Source: Gammaproteobacteria bacterium HGW-Gammaproteobacteria-1 | Lineage (GTDB): Bacteria; Pseudomonadota; Gammaproteobacteria; Thiohalomonadales; Thiohalomonadaceae | Direction of reading: 5' to 3' | DNA length: 64,000 bases | Assembly: GCA_002840095.1 (NCBI GenBank) | Contig: PGZL01000003.1 | Location: 1 to 64,000, forward strand | Shown: one piece after another, positions 24,382-33,664 of the stretch | Layout: each line of letters starts with the position of its first letter | How positions within the stretch are numbered: position 1 is the stretch's first letter | Translations under genes and position numbers: made by a program | The notes under the pieces: model-generated | The model's database searches: none | Told to the model about the DNA's origin: nothing | Seen by the model: only the letters and a program-made list of their open reading frames with translations

Positions 24382-25737
24382 TCAGGCGCCGTGCAGGGGA
24401 TGGCGGATATCGCAACACACCACCAGCAAGGCTCCGTTCTGCTCGATGGCCATGGACAGCGTAATGTTCATGGCGGCATCGGTGACGGAGAAATAGGGGC
24501 GTGTCACCTGCACGGTGCCGGGCTCGCTGACGGCGCGGCGGAAGTATGAGCGTCCGCTCCAGTCGCAGCCCGCAGTTTCGCACAGCGGTGCGAAGCGGGG
24601 CTGGGGCGTGGTATCCGCCGTGGGCGCCACGGCGTTGCTGCCGACCTGGATGCCGTTGCCGTCGAGGACGTAGCAGCGCAGTACGTCCGCGGCGGTGAAC
24701 AGCGCTGCCGACGCGGCGGTGATTTCGTCGCCAGCGGCAAGGTTGCCGGCACATTGCCTGAAGGCGTCGATGCAGGGTTGCAGCGCCGCGGCGTGGCGCG
24801 CGGCGCGGTCATGCAGCCGAGCCCGTGCCGTGTCGTTGAGCGTAGCGAAAGCGGAGGCGGAGGCGTGGGTGAGCAGTTCAGCCGCCGCGGGGCGGGCGAA
24901 GAAAAAGCCCTGGGCGAAATCCGCATCGGCCTCGATGGCCAGCAGCGCCTCGGCTTCGTCCTCGATGCCTTCCATCACCACCAGGCAGCCCGCCTCGTGC
25001 AGCAGCGTCACCAGTCCGGGCAGCATGCGGCGCGCGGCGGGATTGTGTCGCGCGTGCTGCATCAGACCGCGATCCAGTTTCACCATGTCCGGTGCCAGGC
25101 GCAGGATGCGATCGAAGTTCGAGTGGCCGGCGCCGAAATCGTCGATGGCCACCAGACAGCCCAGATCCTTGTAGTAGCTCACCGCATCGGCCAGCAGGCC
25201 TTCGTCGGTAATTTCGTTTTCCAGTATTTCCACCACCACTTGGGACGGGCGCAGCGCGCTGCGCGTCAGCAGCTCGGCGAAAAACGGGCCGTACAGACTC
25301 CCTTCGACGACCACCCGGGGGTTGATGTTGAGAAACAGCCAGCGATCCGGTGCCGCCAGCGGCCGGTAGTTCTGAGTGTGCAGGATGCGGCAGGTGCGGT
25401 CGAGATGAACGATGCCTTCGGTGGTTTCGGCACTGGCGAATACCTGCAGCGGCGATACCGCGGCGCCGGACGCGTCGGTGGCTCGCAGCAGCGCCTCGTA
25501 GCCGACGGGGCGGCGGTGGACCAGGCCGAAGATGGGTTGATAGGCGCTGGTCAGTTGATAGCCTTTGAAGGTGGCGGTGGCGCGGCCGCCGTCATCGCGC
25601 ACGGCGTCGTGCAACATCTGTTCGAGAAACGACGCGCGCGTCTGTTCCGCTGTCGGGTGCGACAGCTCCGGGAGCGCCTCGCGGCGGCGGGTATCGCTCA
25701 GTGCCATGGACGGGGTGAATTCAGCGGGGGCGTTCAT
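24382..25737 (-). CDS. EAL-domain c-di-GMP phosphodiesterase with C-terminal sensor domain
   Basis: 451 residues. An EAL domain occupies about residues 60-310 with the expected catalytic set: EALLR, the Asn in FLNINPRVV, EILENEIT, IDDFGAGHSNFD, the Lys in VKLDRG and VMEGIEDEAEA, so hydrolysis of c-di-GMP is likely. The C-terminal third resembles a Cache-type ligand-binding domain (YVLDGNGIQVGSN, WSGRSYFRRAV). No GGDEF domain or membrane segment is evident. Its start overlaps the end of the Cys-rich gene, so the two are coupled and may belong to the NifA-driven SIR2 transcript. Confidence 0.88.
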   Translation of the reverse strand: MNAPAEFTPSMALSDTRRREALPELSHPTAEQTRASFLEQMLHDAVRDDGGRATATFKGYQLTSAYQPIFGLVHRRPVGYEALLRATDASGAAVSPLQVFASAETTEGIVHLDRTCRILHTQNYRPLAAPDRWLFLNINPRVVVEGSLYGPFFAELLTRSALRPSQVVVEILENEITDEGLLADAVSYYKDLGCLVAIDDFGAGHSNFDRILRLAPDMVKLDRGLMQHARHNPAARRMLPGLVTLLHEAGCLVVMEGIEDEAEALLAIEADADFAQGFFFARPAAAELLTHASASAFATLNDTARARLHDRAARHAAALQPCIDAFRQCAGNLAAGDEITAASAALFTAADVLRCYVLDGNGIQVGSNAVAPTADTTPQPRFAPLCETAGCDWSGRSYFRRAVSEPGTVQVTRPYFSVTDAAMNITLSMAIEQNGALLVVCCDIRHPLHGA

Positions 25738-25948
25738 TGCGTGCGGAGGCCACTTTCTTGCTTACCTTGGAAGCCAGGTAGTTGAGGAAGTCGTCCATGT
25801 TGTCGTAGTCCATGTCGAGGGCGAAGGCGGTGACCGTATCGGTGAGCTGACGCAGGCGCGCGATTTCCTCGTGGGAGCGGCCGCAGGCACGGCAGTGGGT
25901 GCCGTCCTCGGTGCAGGCGGTGCGGTTGACGCAGGTGGTGAATTTCAT
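25721..25948 (-). CDS. Small Cys-rich protein, DUF1289-like
   Basis: 75 residues. The N-terminal half has a possible zinc knuckle (CVNRTACTEDGTHCRACGRS) resembling DUF1289; the C-terminal half is helical. ATG 25,948 is preferred; the frame upstream runs into repeat F. It overlaps the start of the EAL gene by 17 bases and follows the SIR2-like gene after a repeat-filled gap. Function unknown. Confidence 0.7.
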   Translation of the reverse strand: MKFTTCVNRTACTEDGTHCRACGRSHEEIARLRQLTDTVTAFALDMDYDNMDDFLNYLASKVSKKVASARNERPR

Positions 25949-25973
25949 GGTGTTCCGGTTCCAATCTTTCTTT

Positions 25974-26127
25974 GCAGGAGCGAATCGTATTCGCGAGGGG
26001 TTGTGCATCTACAGGCAAATCGCGAATACGATGCGCTCCTACATAATATCGGCTGTTGTAGGGTGGATAAGCGCAGCGCATCCACCAAATGCCAAGTCGG
26101 TAGATGCGCTGCGCTTATCTACCCTAC
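25974..26127. repeat. Family F and family C hairpins
   Basis: 25,974-26,042 pairs GCGAATCGTATTCGCGA with TCGCGAATACGATGCGCTCC. 26,058-26,127 is a near copy of the perfect family C hairpin at 22,477. Both lie in the gap between the SIR2-like gene and the Cys-rich gene. Confidence 0.85.
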
Positions 26128-26140
26128 GAGAACTCTGCTC

Positions 26141-26998
26141 CTACACGGCAGCAGATTTTTCCTGTTGCGGCCAGACCCCGTCGAGCAAGGCGCTGTAATC
26201 GGCATCGATCACCTCGATGCCGAGCTTGGCGCAGAAGCGCCGCTCCTTCGCCGTCGCGTTGGGGATCAGCGCCCAGCCGGCGGGCTGCGCCGCGTCGTAA
26301 ACGATATTGGACAGCACCATGCGCTCGGTGTCACGGGTCAGCGACAGGCCGACCAGCAGGTAGCGCATGCCCTTGCGCTGCTGCTTGAGGAAGGAGGGAA
26401 TGGCGAAGCCGCCCATCAGCTCGGTGATGTAATCGACGTAGTCGGCGTCGGCGGCGATATAGCTGGCCTCCGGCTGCGGGCAGCCCATGGGCTTGAACAG
26501 CACCGGCAGCGAGGCGTCGGCTTCTTCCTGCGTCACCTCGCGGTAAGCGCTGCTGTCGTATTGATAGATACGGAAACGGAAGCCGCCGACCATGCGGGCG
26601 AAGCCCTGGATGAGCAAATGCGGTGTGTTGCGGTAGCTGTCCAGCAGCTGCGTATCGCGGTTGATGTCCACCACGTAGCGCGGCTTGATGGCGGCCAGCC
26701 AGTCGTGCAGCGGCGCGCGCGTCCACTGGGTGTCGCCATAGGTGCGGGTGAGAAAGCGGTTGACGAAGCTGCGACCTTTTTTCAGTTCCAGGTTCATGGC
26801 GGCGCGGGGGAATTCGTACATCAGCTTGGGTGCCATGGGTTTGCCGCCGTTCATGGCCAGGATCAGGCTTTCGCCGTCGGCGGGGATGGGGGCGCCGGCT
26901 GCGTCGACGGCGCCGCGCAGGGCGCCGGGGCCGAGGTAGGCGGCGATGCTGCCGTCTTTCAGGCCGGCAACGATTTCATCGAGGTGCAGAGTGGTCAT
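26141..26998 (-). CDS. SIR2-like protein, predicted member of the NifA regulon
   Basis: 285 residues. The layout fits SIR2-like NAD-binding proteins: an N-terminal glycine loop (SIAAYLGPGALRG), RYVVDINRDTQL in place of the usual TTNYD segment, and RYLLVGLSLTRDTERM like the FIGYSLSD strand. The catalytic His-Gly region appears altered (FKPMGCPQPE), so hydrolysis is uncertain. ATG 26,998 has AAGGAG at ideal distance; an upstream ATG (27,037) would lie in the promoter. Sigma-54 and NifA sites precede it, and draT and nifH are neighbours, hinting at an NAD-linked role in nitrogenase control. Confidence 0.75.
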   Translation of the reverse strand: MTTLHLDEIVAGLKDGSIAAYLGPGALRGAVDAAGAPIPADGESLILAMNGGKPMAPKLMYEFPRAAMNLELKKGRSFVNRFLTRTYGDTQWTRAPLHDWLAAIKPRYVVDINRDTQLLDSYRNTPHLLIQGFARMVGGFRFRIYQYDSSAYREVTQEEADASLPVLFKPMGCPQPEASYIAADADYVDYITELMGGFAIPSFLKQQRKGMRYLLVGLSLTRDTERMVLSNIVYDAAQPAGWALIPNATAKERRFCAKLGIEVIDADYSALLDGVWPQQEKSAAV

Positions 26999-27032
26999 GG
27001 AAGGCTCCTTGCGTGCATGTATGCGTAAGCAT

Positions 27033-27048
27033 TGCAATTAGCGGGCCT
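27033..27048 (-). promoter_or_regulatory. Sigma-54 promoter of the SIR2-like gene
   Basis: Read on the minus strand: AGGCCC-GCTAA-TTGCA, with the invariant GG and GC ten bases apart. Start codon 26,998 is 35 bases downstream, leaving a short leader containing AAGGAG. The first base A matches the nifB promoter. Confidence 0.7.
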
Positions 27049-27110
27049 AACCGTGAAATGAGCGTTTTACTTGGGTTTGCGGCGGTGCGGTGTCTGTTCG
27101 CGCACTACAT

Positions 27111-27126
27111 TGTCGCGAACGTGACA
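27111..27126 (-). promoter_or_regulatory. NifA upstream activator sequence for the SIR2-like gene
   Basis: TGT-CGCGAACGTG-ACA on the plus strand, an exact TGT-N10-ACA site that starts TGTCGC like those of nifV, nifH and nifE. It is about 70 bases ahead of the sigma-54 promoter. Confidence 0.75.
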
Positions 27127-27152
27127 AATCTGGTGCAGGCGGCGCAAGACAT

Positions 27153-27563
27153 TCATTGCGCCCAGTTTTCCACCCGCAGCCCGTCGATACGCTTGAATTC
27201 GCGGCCGTTGTTGGTGACCAGGGTGAGGTCTTCGGCCAGGGCATGGGCAGCAATCCACAGGTCGTTGTTGCCGATGGGAGTGCCGGATTTTTCGAGCTTG
27301 GTGCGTATCACGCCATAGATTTGCCCGGCCGTCTTCGGCAAGGCCTTGACGTTGATGATTTCCGTCATCTGGTTCAGTGCCGCCAGATTCTGCTCGTGGT
27401 GCAGGCTGCGCTCCACACCTCGCCGGAGTTCTCCATAGGCGATCACCGACATACTCACCGCATCATCCGGCAGGGCGGCGATGCGTTCCGCTACTGAGGC
27501 AGGATGGCGTTTGATGAAGTAAATGCAGATGTCCGTATCCAGCAAATAGCGTGATTCCTTCAC
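27153..27563 (-). CDS. vapC: VapC-type PIN-domain ribonuclease toxin
   Basis: 136 residues. The acidic PIN active-site residues are visible in YLLDTDICIYFIK, YGELRRGVE and GNNDLWIAAHAL, followed by LVTNNGREF. VapC toxins cleave tRNA or rRNA when VapB is lost. It overlaps vapB by four bases. Confidence 0.92.
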   Translation of the reverse strand: MKESRYLLDTDICIYFIKRHPASVAERIAALPDDAVSMSVIAYGELRRGVERSLHHEQNLAALNQMTEIINVKALPKTAGQIYGVIRTKLEKSGTPIGNNDLWIAAHALAEDLTLVTNNGREFKRIDGLRVENWAQ

Positions 27564-27790
27564 AGTTCTTCCCTCTCCTGCGGTGGCTGATCCTCGCGGC
27601 CGTCAGCCATGAAGTCGTCGGAAAAGCTCTCGAATATCTTGAGAATGTCCGCCGCCGAGCGCTTTTTCTCGCGTAGCACGATTTCGTCGCCGCGACGGAA
27701 TATCTCCACTTCAGTGGCGTCGAAGCGGAACTCCTTGGGCAGCCGGATCGCCTGGCTGTTGCCGGATTTGAATACGCGGGCGGTGGCCAT
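27560..27790 (-). CDS. vapB: VapB-type antitoxin
   Basis: 76 residues with an N-terminal AbrB/SpoVT swapped-hairpin domain (ARVFKSGNSQAIRLPKEFRF) and an acidic C-terminal tail that would wrap the toxin. It lies first in the operon, as usual. The pair sits inside the nif island between the SIR2-like gene and draT. Confidence 0.92.
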   Translation of the reverse strand: MATARVFKSGNSQAIRLPKEFRFDATEVEIFRRGDEIVLREKKRSAADILKIFESFSDDFMADGREDQPPQEREEL

Positions 27791-27809
27791 GGGCTGGCAC
27801 TCCTCTGGA

Positions 27810-27833
27810 TGTATATACGCCGAAGTATATACA
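27810..27833 (-). promoter_or_regulatory. Operator of vapBC
   Basis: Perfect 9-bp inverted repeat TGTATATAC-N6-GTATATACA centred 31 bases upstream of the vapB start; the expected site for autorepression by VapBC. Confidence 0.8.
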
Positions 27834-27862
27834 TTGGGTGCCGGCTTGTCACCGTGTGGCGT

Positions 27863-28705
27863 TCAGGCCGCGATACAGACCTCATACACCCCGCCGATGA
27901 CTATGTACTCGTCCTCGCCCTTGAGCCGGCCCGGCAGCAGGCGGCTGTAGGCGAGGATCTTCGGCAGCGGCACGTCCACCTCCAGGATGCGGTCGCCGAA
28001 TTCGTCGGCCCGTTCGCGCTGGTCGGTGAAGGAGTTGGCGCTATTGAGGATGAGGATCTGCCGGCCCTTGTCGGGGCTGGCCAATACGTCGTGTTGTTCC
28101 AGGCGGTTCACCCCGCGGTACAGGCGCAGGTGTTGCGTGTCCGGATGCTGCCGCGCCAGTTCGTATTGGCAATAGGCATAGAGCAGGTCGAGCTGGGCCT
28201 CCAGGGCGTTGGTGCTGTACAGGCCTTGGGCGCGTGATTCCATATAGGCGTGATAGGCCGCGTCGTTGACGTCGCGGATCGGCGCGCCGTGATGGCGCGG
28301 CAGCAGGCCGAAGCGCGATTCCACCCAGCCTTTTACTACCGCCCCCTCGCGGCCGTCGGCATCGAAGGACCAGCCGCGCAGCACGCGCAGGTAGTCCGCC
28401 TTGTCGCGGTGCAGCCGCGAGGACGGATCGAAGCCCGCCTCTTCCGGTGCATCGAGCAGGAAGTGCGCGGCGAGGTAATCCATGAACAGGTGGGCGCGGT
28501 GTTCGGCGCGCTCCAGCGGCGCCAGGCGGCGGAACAATTCACCGTGCAGTTCGGCCACGCCGTCGATGTGCAGCGCGGCGGGGTGGCGCTGAAAGGTGAG
28601 GCTGCCGAGGATTACCGCCGGCAGGTTGCAGCGGTTGATGGGCAGGCGCGCGCAGGCCGGCAGCGAGGGATTTTTTCCGGTGTCGGGTGCTTTGTCGCTA
28701 ACCAT
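27863..28705 (-). CDS. draT: NAD+-dinitrogen-reductase ADP-D-ribosyltransferase DraT
   Basis: 280 residues. DraT transfers ADP-ribose from NAD+ to NifH Arg101 under ammonium or darkness/energy stress. Family segments include LPINRCNLPAVILGSLTFQ near residue 22, LRLYRGVNRLEQHD, the STS-like NSANSFTDQRERADEFG, and the acidic EDEYIVIGG near the C-terminus. It is transcribed away from nifH; its first codons overlap the NifA site of the nifH promoter. It is not next to draG, unlike most draTG operons. Confidence 0.93.
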   Translation of the reverse strand: MVSDKAPDTGKNPSLPACARLPINRCNLPAVILGSLTFQRHPAALHIDGVAELHGELFRRLAPLERAEHRAHLFMDYLAAHFLLDAPEEAGFDPSSRLHRDKADYLRVLRGWSFDADGREGAVVKGWVESRFGLLPRHHGAPIRDVNDAAYHAYMESRAQGLYSTNALEAQLDLLYAYCQYELARQHPDTQHLRLYRGVNRLEQHDVLASPDKGRQILILNSANSFTDQRERADEFGDRILEVDVPLPKILAYSRLLPGRLKGEDEYIVIGGVYEVCIAA

Positions 28706-28708
28706 ACA
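28693..28708 (+). promoter_or_regulatory. NifA upstream activator sequence for nifH
   Basis: TGT-CGCTAACCAT-ACA, about 100 bases before the -24 element and overlapping the start codon of the divergent draT. Confidence 0.75.
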
Positions 28709-28742
28709 GCTGCCGCGCCTTTGTCGTACATGACACCGCTGA

Positions 28743-29753
<1,011 letters not shown>

Positions 29754-29763
29754 AAGGAAAATC

Positions 29764-29841
29764 CGACGCAGAGACGCAGAGGCGCAGAGAAAAGATCCAA
29801 GTGTTCTCCGCGTCCTCTGCGAACTCAGCGCCTCTGCGTTG
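29764..29841. repeat. Family D hairpin (nifH-nifD gap)
   Basis: GACGCAGAGACGCAGAGGCG opposes CAGCGCCTCTGCGTTG. A stem here could slow 3' decay and raise NifH relative to NifDK. Confidence 0.85.
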
Positions 29842-29900
29842 GGCTTGTATCTGTATCCAACTCAGTCGTCCGCCGGATTAGGCGGCGATAGGAGATAGAC

Positions 29901-31373
29901 ATGACGACGATGACCCGTGAAGAGACCGAGGCCCTCATTAATGAGGTGCTCGAGGTCTATCCCGCCGACTCGAAGGAGGAGCGCGCCAAGCATTTGATGG
30001 CCAACGATTCCAGCCTCGAAAAGGCCAGCAAGTGCATTACCTCCAACCGCAAGTCGCTGCCCGGCGTGATGACCATCCGCGGCTGCGCCTACGCCGGCTC
30101 CAAGGGCGTGGTGTGGGGTCCGATCAAGGACATGATCCACATCTCCCACGGCCCGGTGGGCTGCGGCCAGTACTCCCGTGCCGGCCGCCGCAACTACTAC
30201 GTCGGCACCACCGGCGTGGACACCTTCGGCACCATGAACTTCACCTCCGATTTCCAGGAGAAGGACATCGTGTTCGGCGGCGACAAGAAGCTGGCCAAGC
30301 TGATTGAGGAAGTGGAGACGTTGTTCCCGCTCAACAAGGGCATCTCCGTGCAGTCCGAGTGCCCCATCGGCCTCATCGGCGACGACATCGAGGCCGTGTC
30401 CAAGAAGGCCGCCAAGGAACTCAACAAGCCGGTCGTGCCGGTGCGTTGCGAAGGTTTCCGCGGCGTGTCCCAGTCCCTCGGCCATCACATCGCCAACGAC
30501 GCCATCCGTGACCACATGCTGGAAGGGGTGGAGAAGAAGGAAGGCGGTCCCTACGACGTCTCCGTCATCGGCGACTACAACATCGGCGGCGACGCCTGGT
30601 CCTCCCGCATCCTGCTGGAAGAGATGGGCCTGAACGTCGTGGCACAGTGGTCCGGCGACGGTACCGTGGAAGAGATGAAGGCCTGCCCGCAGGTCAAGCT
30701 CAACCTGCTGCACTGCTACCGCTCCATGAACTACATCTCCCGCTTCATGGAAGAGAAGTACGGGATTCCATGGCTGGAGTACAACTTCTTCGGCCCCACC
30801 AAGATCGCCGAGTCGCTTCGTGCCATTGCGGCCCACTTCGACGACAAGATCATGGAAGGCGCCGAGCGCGTCATCGCCAAGTACCAGCCGCTGATGCAGG
30901 CGGTGGTCGACAAGTACAAGCCGCGTCTGGAAGGCAAGAAGGTGATGCTGTACGTCGGCGGCCTGCGCCCGCGTCACGTCATCGGCGCCTACGAAGACCT
31001 CGGCATGGAAGTGGTCGGTACCGGCTATGAATTCGCCCACAACGACGACTACGACCGTACCGTCAAGGAGATGGGCAACGCGACCCTGATCTATGACGAC
31101 GTCACCGGCTACGAGTTCGAAGAGTTCGTCAAGAAGATCAAGCCCGACCTGATCGGCTCCGGCATCAAGGAAAAGTACATCTTCCAGAAGATGGGCATCC
31201 CCTTCCGCCAGATGCACAGCTGGGATTACTCGGGTCCGTACCACGGCTACGACGGCTTCGCCATCTTCGCCCGCGACATGGACATGGCCATCAACAGCCC
31301 CACCTGGAGCGGCATGAAGGCTCCGTGGCTGGCTGGTGCCGAGGCCCCGGCAGCGAAGGCGGTGAACGAGTAA
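29901..31373 (+). CDS. nifD: Nitrogenase MoFe protein alpha chain NifD
   Basis: 490 residues. P-cluster ligands are Cys62 ([10 protein letters not shown]), Cys88 ([10 protein letters not shown]) and Cys154 ([11 protein letters not shown]). FeMo-cofactor ligands are Cys272 ([10 protein letters not shown]) and the late His in [17 protein letters not shown]. It is preceded by GGCGATAGGAGATAGAC. It forms the catalytic heterotetramer with NifK. Confidence 0.98.
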   Translation: MTTMTREETEALINEVLEVYPADSKEERAKHLMANDSSLEKASKCITSNRKSLPGVMTIRGCAYAGSKGVVWGPIKDMIHISHGPVGCGQYSRAGRRNYYVGTTGVDTFGTMNFTSDFQEKDIVFGGDKKLAKLIEEVETLFPLNKGISVQSECPIGLIGDDIEAVSKKAAKELNKPVVPVRCEGFRGVSQSLGHHIANDAIRDHMLEGVEKKEGGPYDVSVIGDYNIGGDAWSSRILLEEMGLNVVAQWSGDGTVEEMKACPQVKLNLLHCYRSMNYISRFMEEKYGIPWLEYNFFGPTKIAESLRAIAAHFDDKIMEGAERVIAKYQPLMQAVVDKYKPRLEGKKVMLYVGGLRPRHVIGAYEDLGMEVVGTGYEFAHNDDYDRTVKEMGNATLIYDDVTGYEFEEFVKKIKPDLIGSGIKEKYIFQKMGIPFRQMHSWDYSGPYHGYDGFAIFARDMDMAINSPTWSGMKAPWLAGAEAPAAKAVNE

Positions 31374-31387
31374 GGCAAAGATAACAG

Positions 31388-31482
31388 CCCAACGCGGAGG
31401 CACAGAGACGCGGAGAAAAAAACAGAGGGGATCAAGCAATGAAGTTCTCTGCGTCCTCTGCGTCTCAGCGCCTCTGCGTTGG
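31388..31482. repeat. Family D hairpin (nifD-nifK gap)
   Basis: CCAACGCGGAGGCACAGAGA opposes TCAGCGCCTCTGCGTTGG; third copy of this family inside the nif island. Confidence 0.85.
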
Positions 31483-31537
31483 ATTCTGAAATTCCAAAAC
31501 CGCTGCCACAGATGAGTGGCGCGGCAGGAGAAATGAC

Positions 31538-33109
31538 ATGAGCCAGTCTGCTGAAAAAGTGAAGCCGTGCTATCCCTTGTTCCGTGAGCCGGAATACAAG
31601 GATTCCCTCGCCAACAAGCGGGCGAAGTATGAAAACGTCGTGCCGCAGGCCAAGATCGACGAAGTGTTCCAGTGGACCACCACCAAGGAATACCAGGACC
31701 TCAACTTCCAGCGTGAAGCCCTGACCGTCGATCCGGCCAAGGCCTGCCAGCCCCTGGGCGCCGTGCTGTGCGCGCTGGGTTACGAGAAGACCCTGCCCTA
31801 CGTGCACGGTTCGCAGGGTTGCGTGGCCTACTTCCGCAGCTACTTCAACCGCCACTTCAAGGAGCCGGTCGCCTGCGTATCCGACTCCATGACCGAAGAC
31901 GCGGCAGTGTTCGGCGGCCAGAAGAACATGCACGCCGGCCTGGAAAACGCCAAGGCGCTGTACAAGCCTGACATGATCGCCGTCTCCACCACCTGCATGG
32001 CCGAGGTTATCGGTGACGACCTGAACGCCTTCATCGGCAACGCCAAGAAGGGCGGCAGCATTCCCCAGGAATTCCCGACCCCGTTCGCGCACACGCCGTC
32101 CTTCGTCGGCTCCCATGTGACCGGCTGGGACAACATGGAAGAGGGCATCCTGCGCTACTTCACGCTGAACGACATGGAAGGCAAGGCTCCGGGCAAGAAC
32201 GGCAAGATCAACTTCGTGCCAGGCTTCGAGACCTACCTGGGCAACTACCGCGTCATCAAGCGCATGATGAAGGAAATGGGCGTCGACGCGACCCTGCTGT
32301 CCGATCCGACCGAAGTGCTGGATACCCCGGCCGACGGCCAGTTCCGCATGTACGCCGGCGGCACCACTCAGGCCGAGATCAAGGATGCGCCCAACGCCAT
32401 CACCACCGTGATGTTGCAGCCGGCACAGTCGGAGAAGACCAAGAAGTACGTGGAAGGCACCTGGAACCACGAAGTCCCCAAGCTCAATATCCCCATGGGC
32501 CTGGCCTGGACCGACGAGTTGCTGATGAAGGTTTCCGAGCTGACCGGCAAGGCGATTCCGGACTCCCTGACCCTGGAACGCGGCCGCCTGGTGGACATGA
32601 TGACCGACAGCTATGCCTGGCTGCACGGCAAGAAGTTCGCCCTGTACGGTGACCCGGACTTCCTCATGGGCCTGACCAAGTTCCTGCTGGAGCTGGGCGC
32701 CGAGCCGACCGACATCGTCTGCAACAACGCCAACAAGAAGTGGGGCAAGGCGATGAAGAAGATGCTGGACGAGTCCCCGTACGGCAAGGAAACCCAGGTT
32801 CACGTCGGTGCCGACCTGTGGCACATGCGTTCCCTGTGCTTCACCAACAAGCCGGACTTCCTCATCGGCAACAGCTACGGCAAGTTCATTCAGCGCGACA
32901 CCCTGTACAAGGGTGAGGAGTTCGAGGTTCCGCTGATTCGCCTCGGCTTCCCGATCTTCGATCGTCACCACCTGCACCGCATGACCACCATGGGTTACGA
33001 GGGCGCGATGTACATCCTCACCACCCTGGTCAACGCCGTGCTGGAGCGTCTCGACGAAGAGACCATGGGCATGGGCACCACCGACTACAACTTCGACCTG
33101 GTGCGCTAA
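31538..33109 (+). CDS. nifK: Nitrogenase MoFe protein beta chain NifK
   Basis: 523 residues. P-cluster ligands are Cys70 (AKACQPLGA), Cys95 (HGSQGCVAYFR) and Cys153 (STTCMAEVIGDD). The long N-terminal extension (about 60 residues before the first ligand) is of the Azotobacter/proteobacterial group I type. ATG 31,538 follows GGCAGGAGAAATGAC. Confidence 0.98.
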   Translation: MSQSAEKVKPCYPLFREPEYKDSLANKRAKYENVVPQAKIDEVFQWTTTKEYQDLNFQREALTVDPAKACQPLGAVLCALGYEKTLPYVHGSQGCVAYFRSYFNRHFKEPVACVSDSMTEDAAVFGGQKNMHAGLENAKALYKPDMIAVSTTCMAEVIGDDLNAFIGNAKKGGSIPQEFPTPFAHTPSFVGSHVTGWDNMEEGILRYFTLNDMEGKAPGKNGKINFVPGFETYLGNYRVIKRMMKEMGVDATLLSDPTEVLDTPADGQFRMYAGGTTQAEIKDAPNAITTVMLQPAQSEKTKKYVEGTWNHEVPKLNIPMGLAWTDELLMKVSELTGKAIPDSLTLERGRLVDMMTDSYAWLHGKKFALYGDPDFLMGLTKFLLELGAEPTDIVCNNANKKWGKAMKKMLDESPYGKETQVHVGADLWHMRSLCFTNKPDFLIGNSYGKFIQRDTLYKGEEFEVPLIRLGFPIFDRHHLHRMTTMGYEGAMYILTTLVNAVLERLDEETMGMGTTDYNFDLVR

Positions 33110-33122
33110 GAAGGAAAACATC

Positions 33123-33217
33123 TGACGCGGAGACGCAGAGGCGCAGAGAACGGCAAGAGAGAGATATTGAACTTGGTTTTCTCCGCGTGCTCTGCGTCCT
33201 CGGCGCCTCTGCGTTGA
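33123..33217. repeat. Family D hairpin (nifK-nifT gap)
   Basis: TGACGCGGAGACGCAGAGGC opposes CGGCGCCTCTGCGTTGAG. Confidence 0.85.
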
Positions 33218-33238
33218 GATTATCTTGAGGAAACAGCT

Positions 33239-33448
33239 ATGCCCAGTGTGATGATTCGACAGACGGCGGACGGCAAGCTTTCCTTCTACGTCGCCAAGAA
33301 GGACCTGGAAGAGACCATCGACACGATGGAATTTTCCACGGCGGAGAAGTGGGGCGGCGAGGTGAAGCTGACGGATGGATCGTTGTTTTACATCGATCCG
33401 ATGCCGGCACCGAAGCTGCCGACCACCATACGCGCAAAAAAAATGTAG
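33239..33448 (+). CDS. nifT: NifT/FixU family protein
   Basis: 69 residues, small beta-rich protein with the family pattern MPSVMIR...LSFYVAKKDLEETI and EKWGGEVKLTDG. Commonly placed right after nifK; its role is unclear and mutants usually have little phenotype. AGGAAACAGCT precedes ATG. Confidence 0.9.
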   Translation: MPSVMIRQTADGKLSFYVAKKDLEETIDTMEFSTAEKWGGEVKLTDGSLFYIDPMPAPKLPTTIRAKKM

Positions 33449-33459
33449 GAGATACCATC

Positions 33460-33660
33460 ATGGCCTTGTATATCGTTAAAGAAGAGTGCACTTCCTGCGG
33501 CGACTGCGAACCCATCTGTCCGACCCAGTCCATCGTGAAGAAGAAGGGTTTGTACGCCATCAATGCCGACACCTGCACCGAGTGCGAAGGTGATTTTGAC
33601 GATCCGCAGTGCGTCGATGTATGTCCCATCGACAACTGCATCCTGCCGCTGGAGGCATGA
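33460..33660 (+). CDS. 2[4Fe-4S] ferredoxin, nif-linked
   Basis: 66 residues, motifs CTSCGDCEPICPTQSI and CTECEGDF...CVDVCPIDNCI with the long second spacing of nif-associated ferredoxins. Likely an electron donor for nitrogenase or cofactor assembly. It starts 11 bases after nifT with TAGGAGATACCATC and is followed by nafY. Confidence 0.9.
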   Translation: MALYIVKEECTSCGDCEPICPTQSIVKKKGLYAINADTCTECEGDFDDPQCVDVCPIDNCILPLEA

Positions 33661-33664
33661 CATC

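Noticed and set aside
27863-28705. Reading draT as a second DraG
   Set aside because: It lacks the di-metal GDALG and DDT motifs of hydrolases and has the transferase segments instead.
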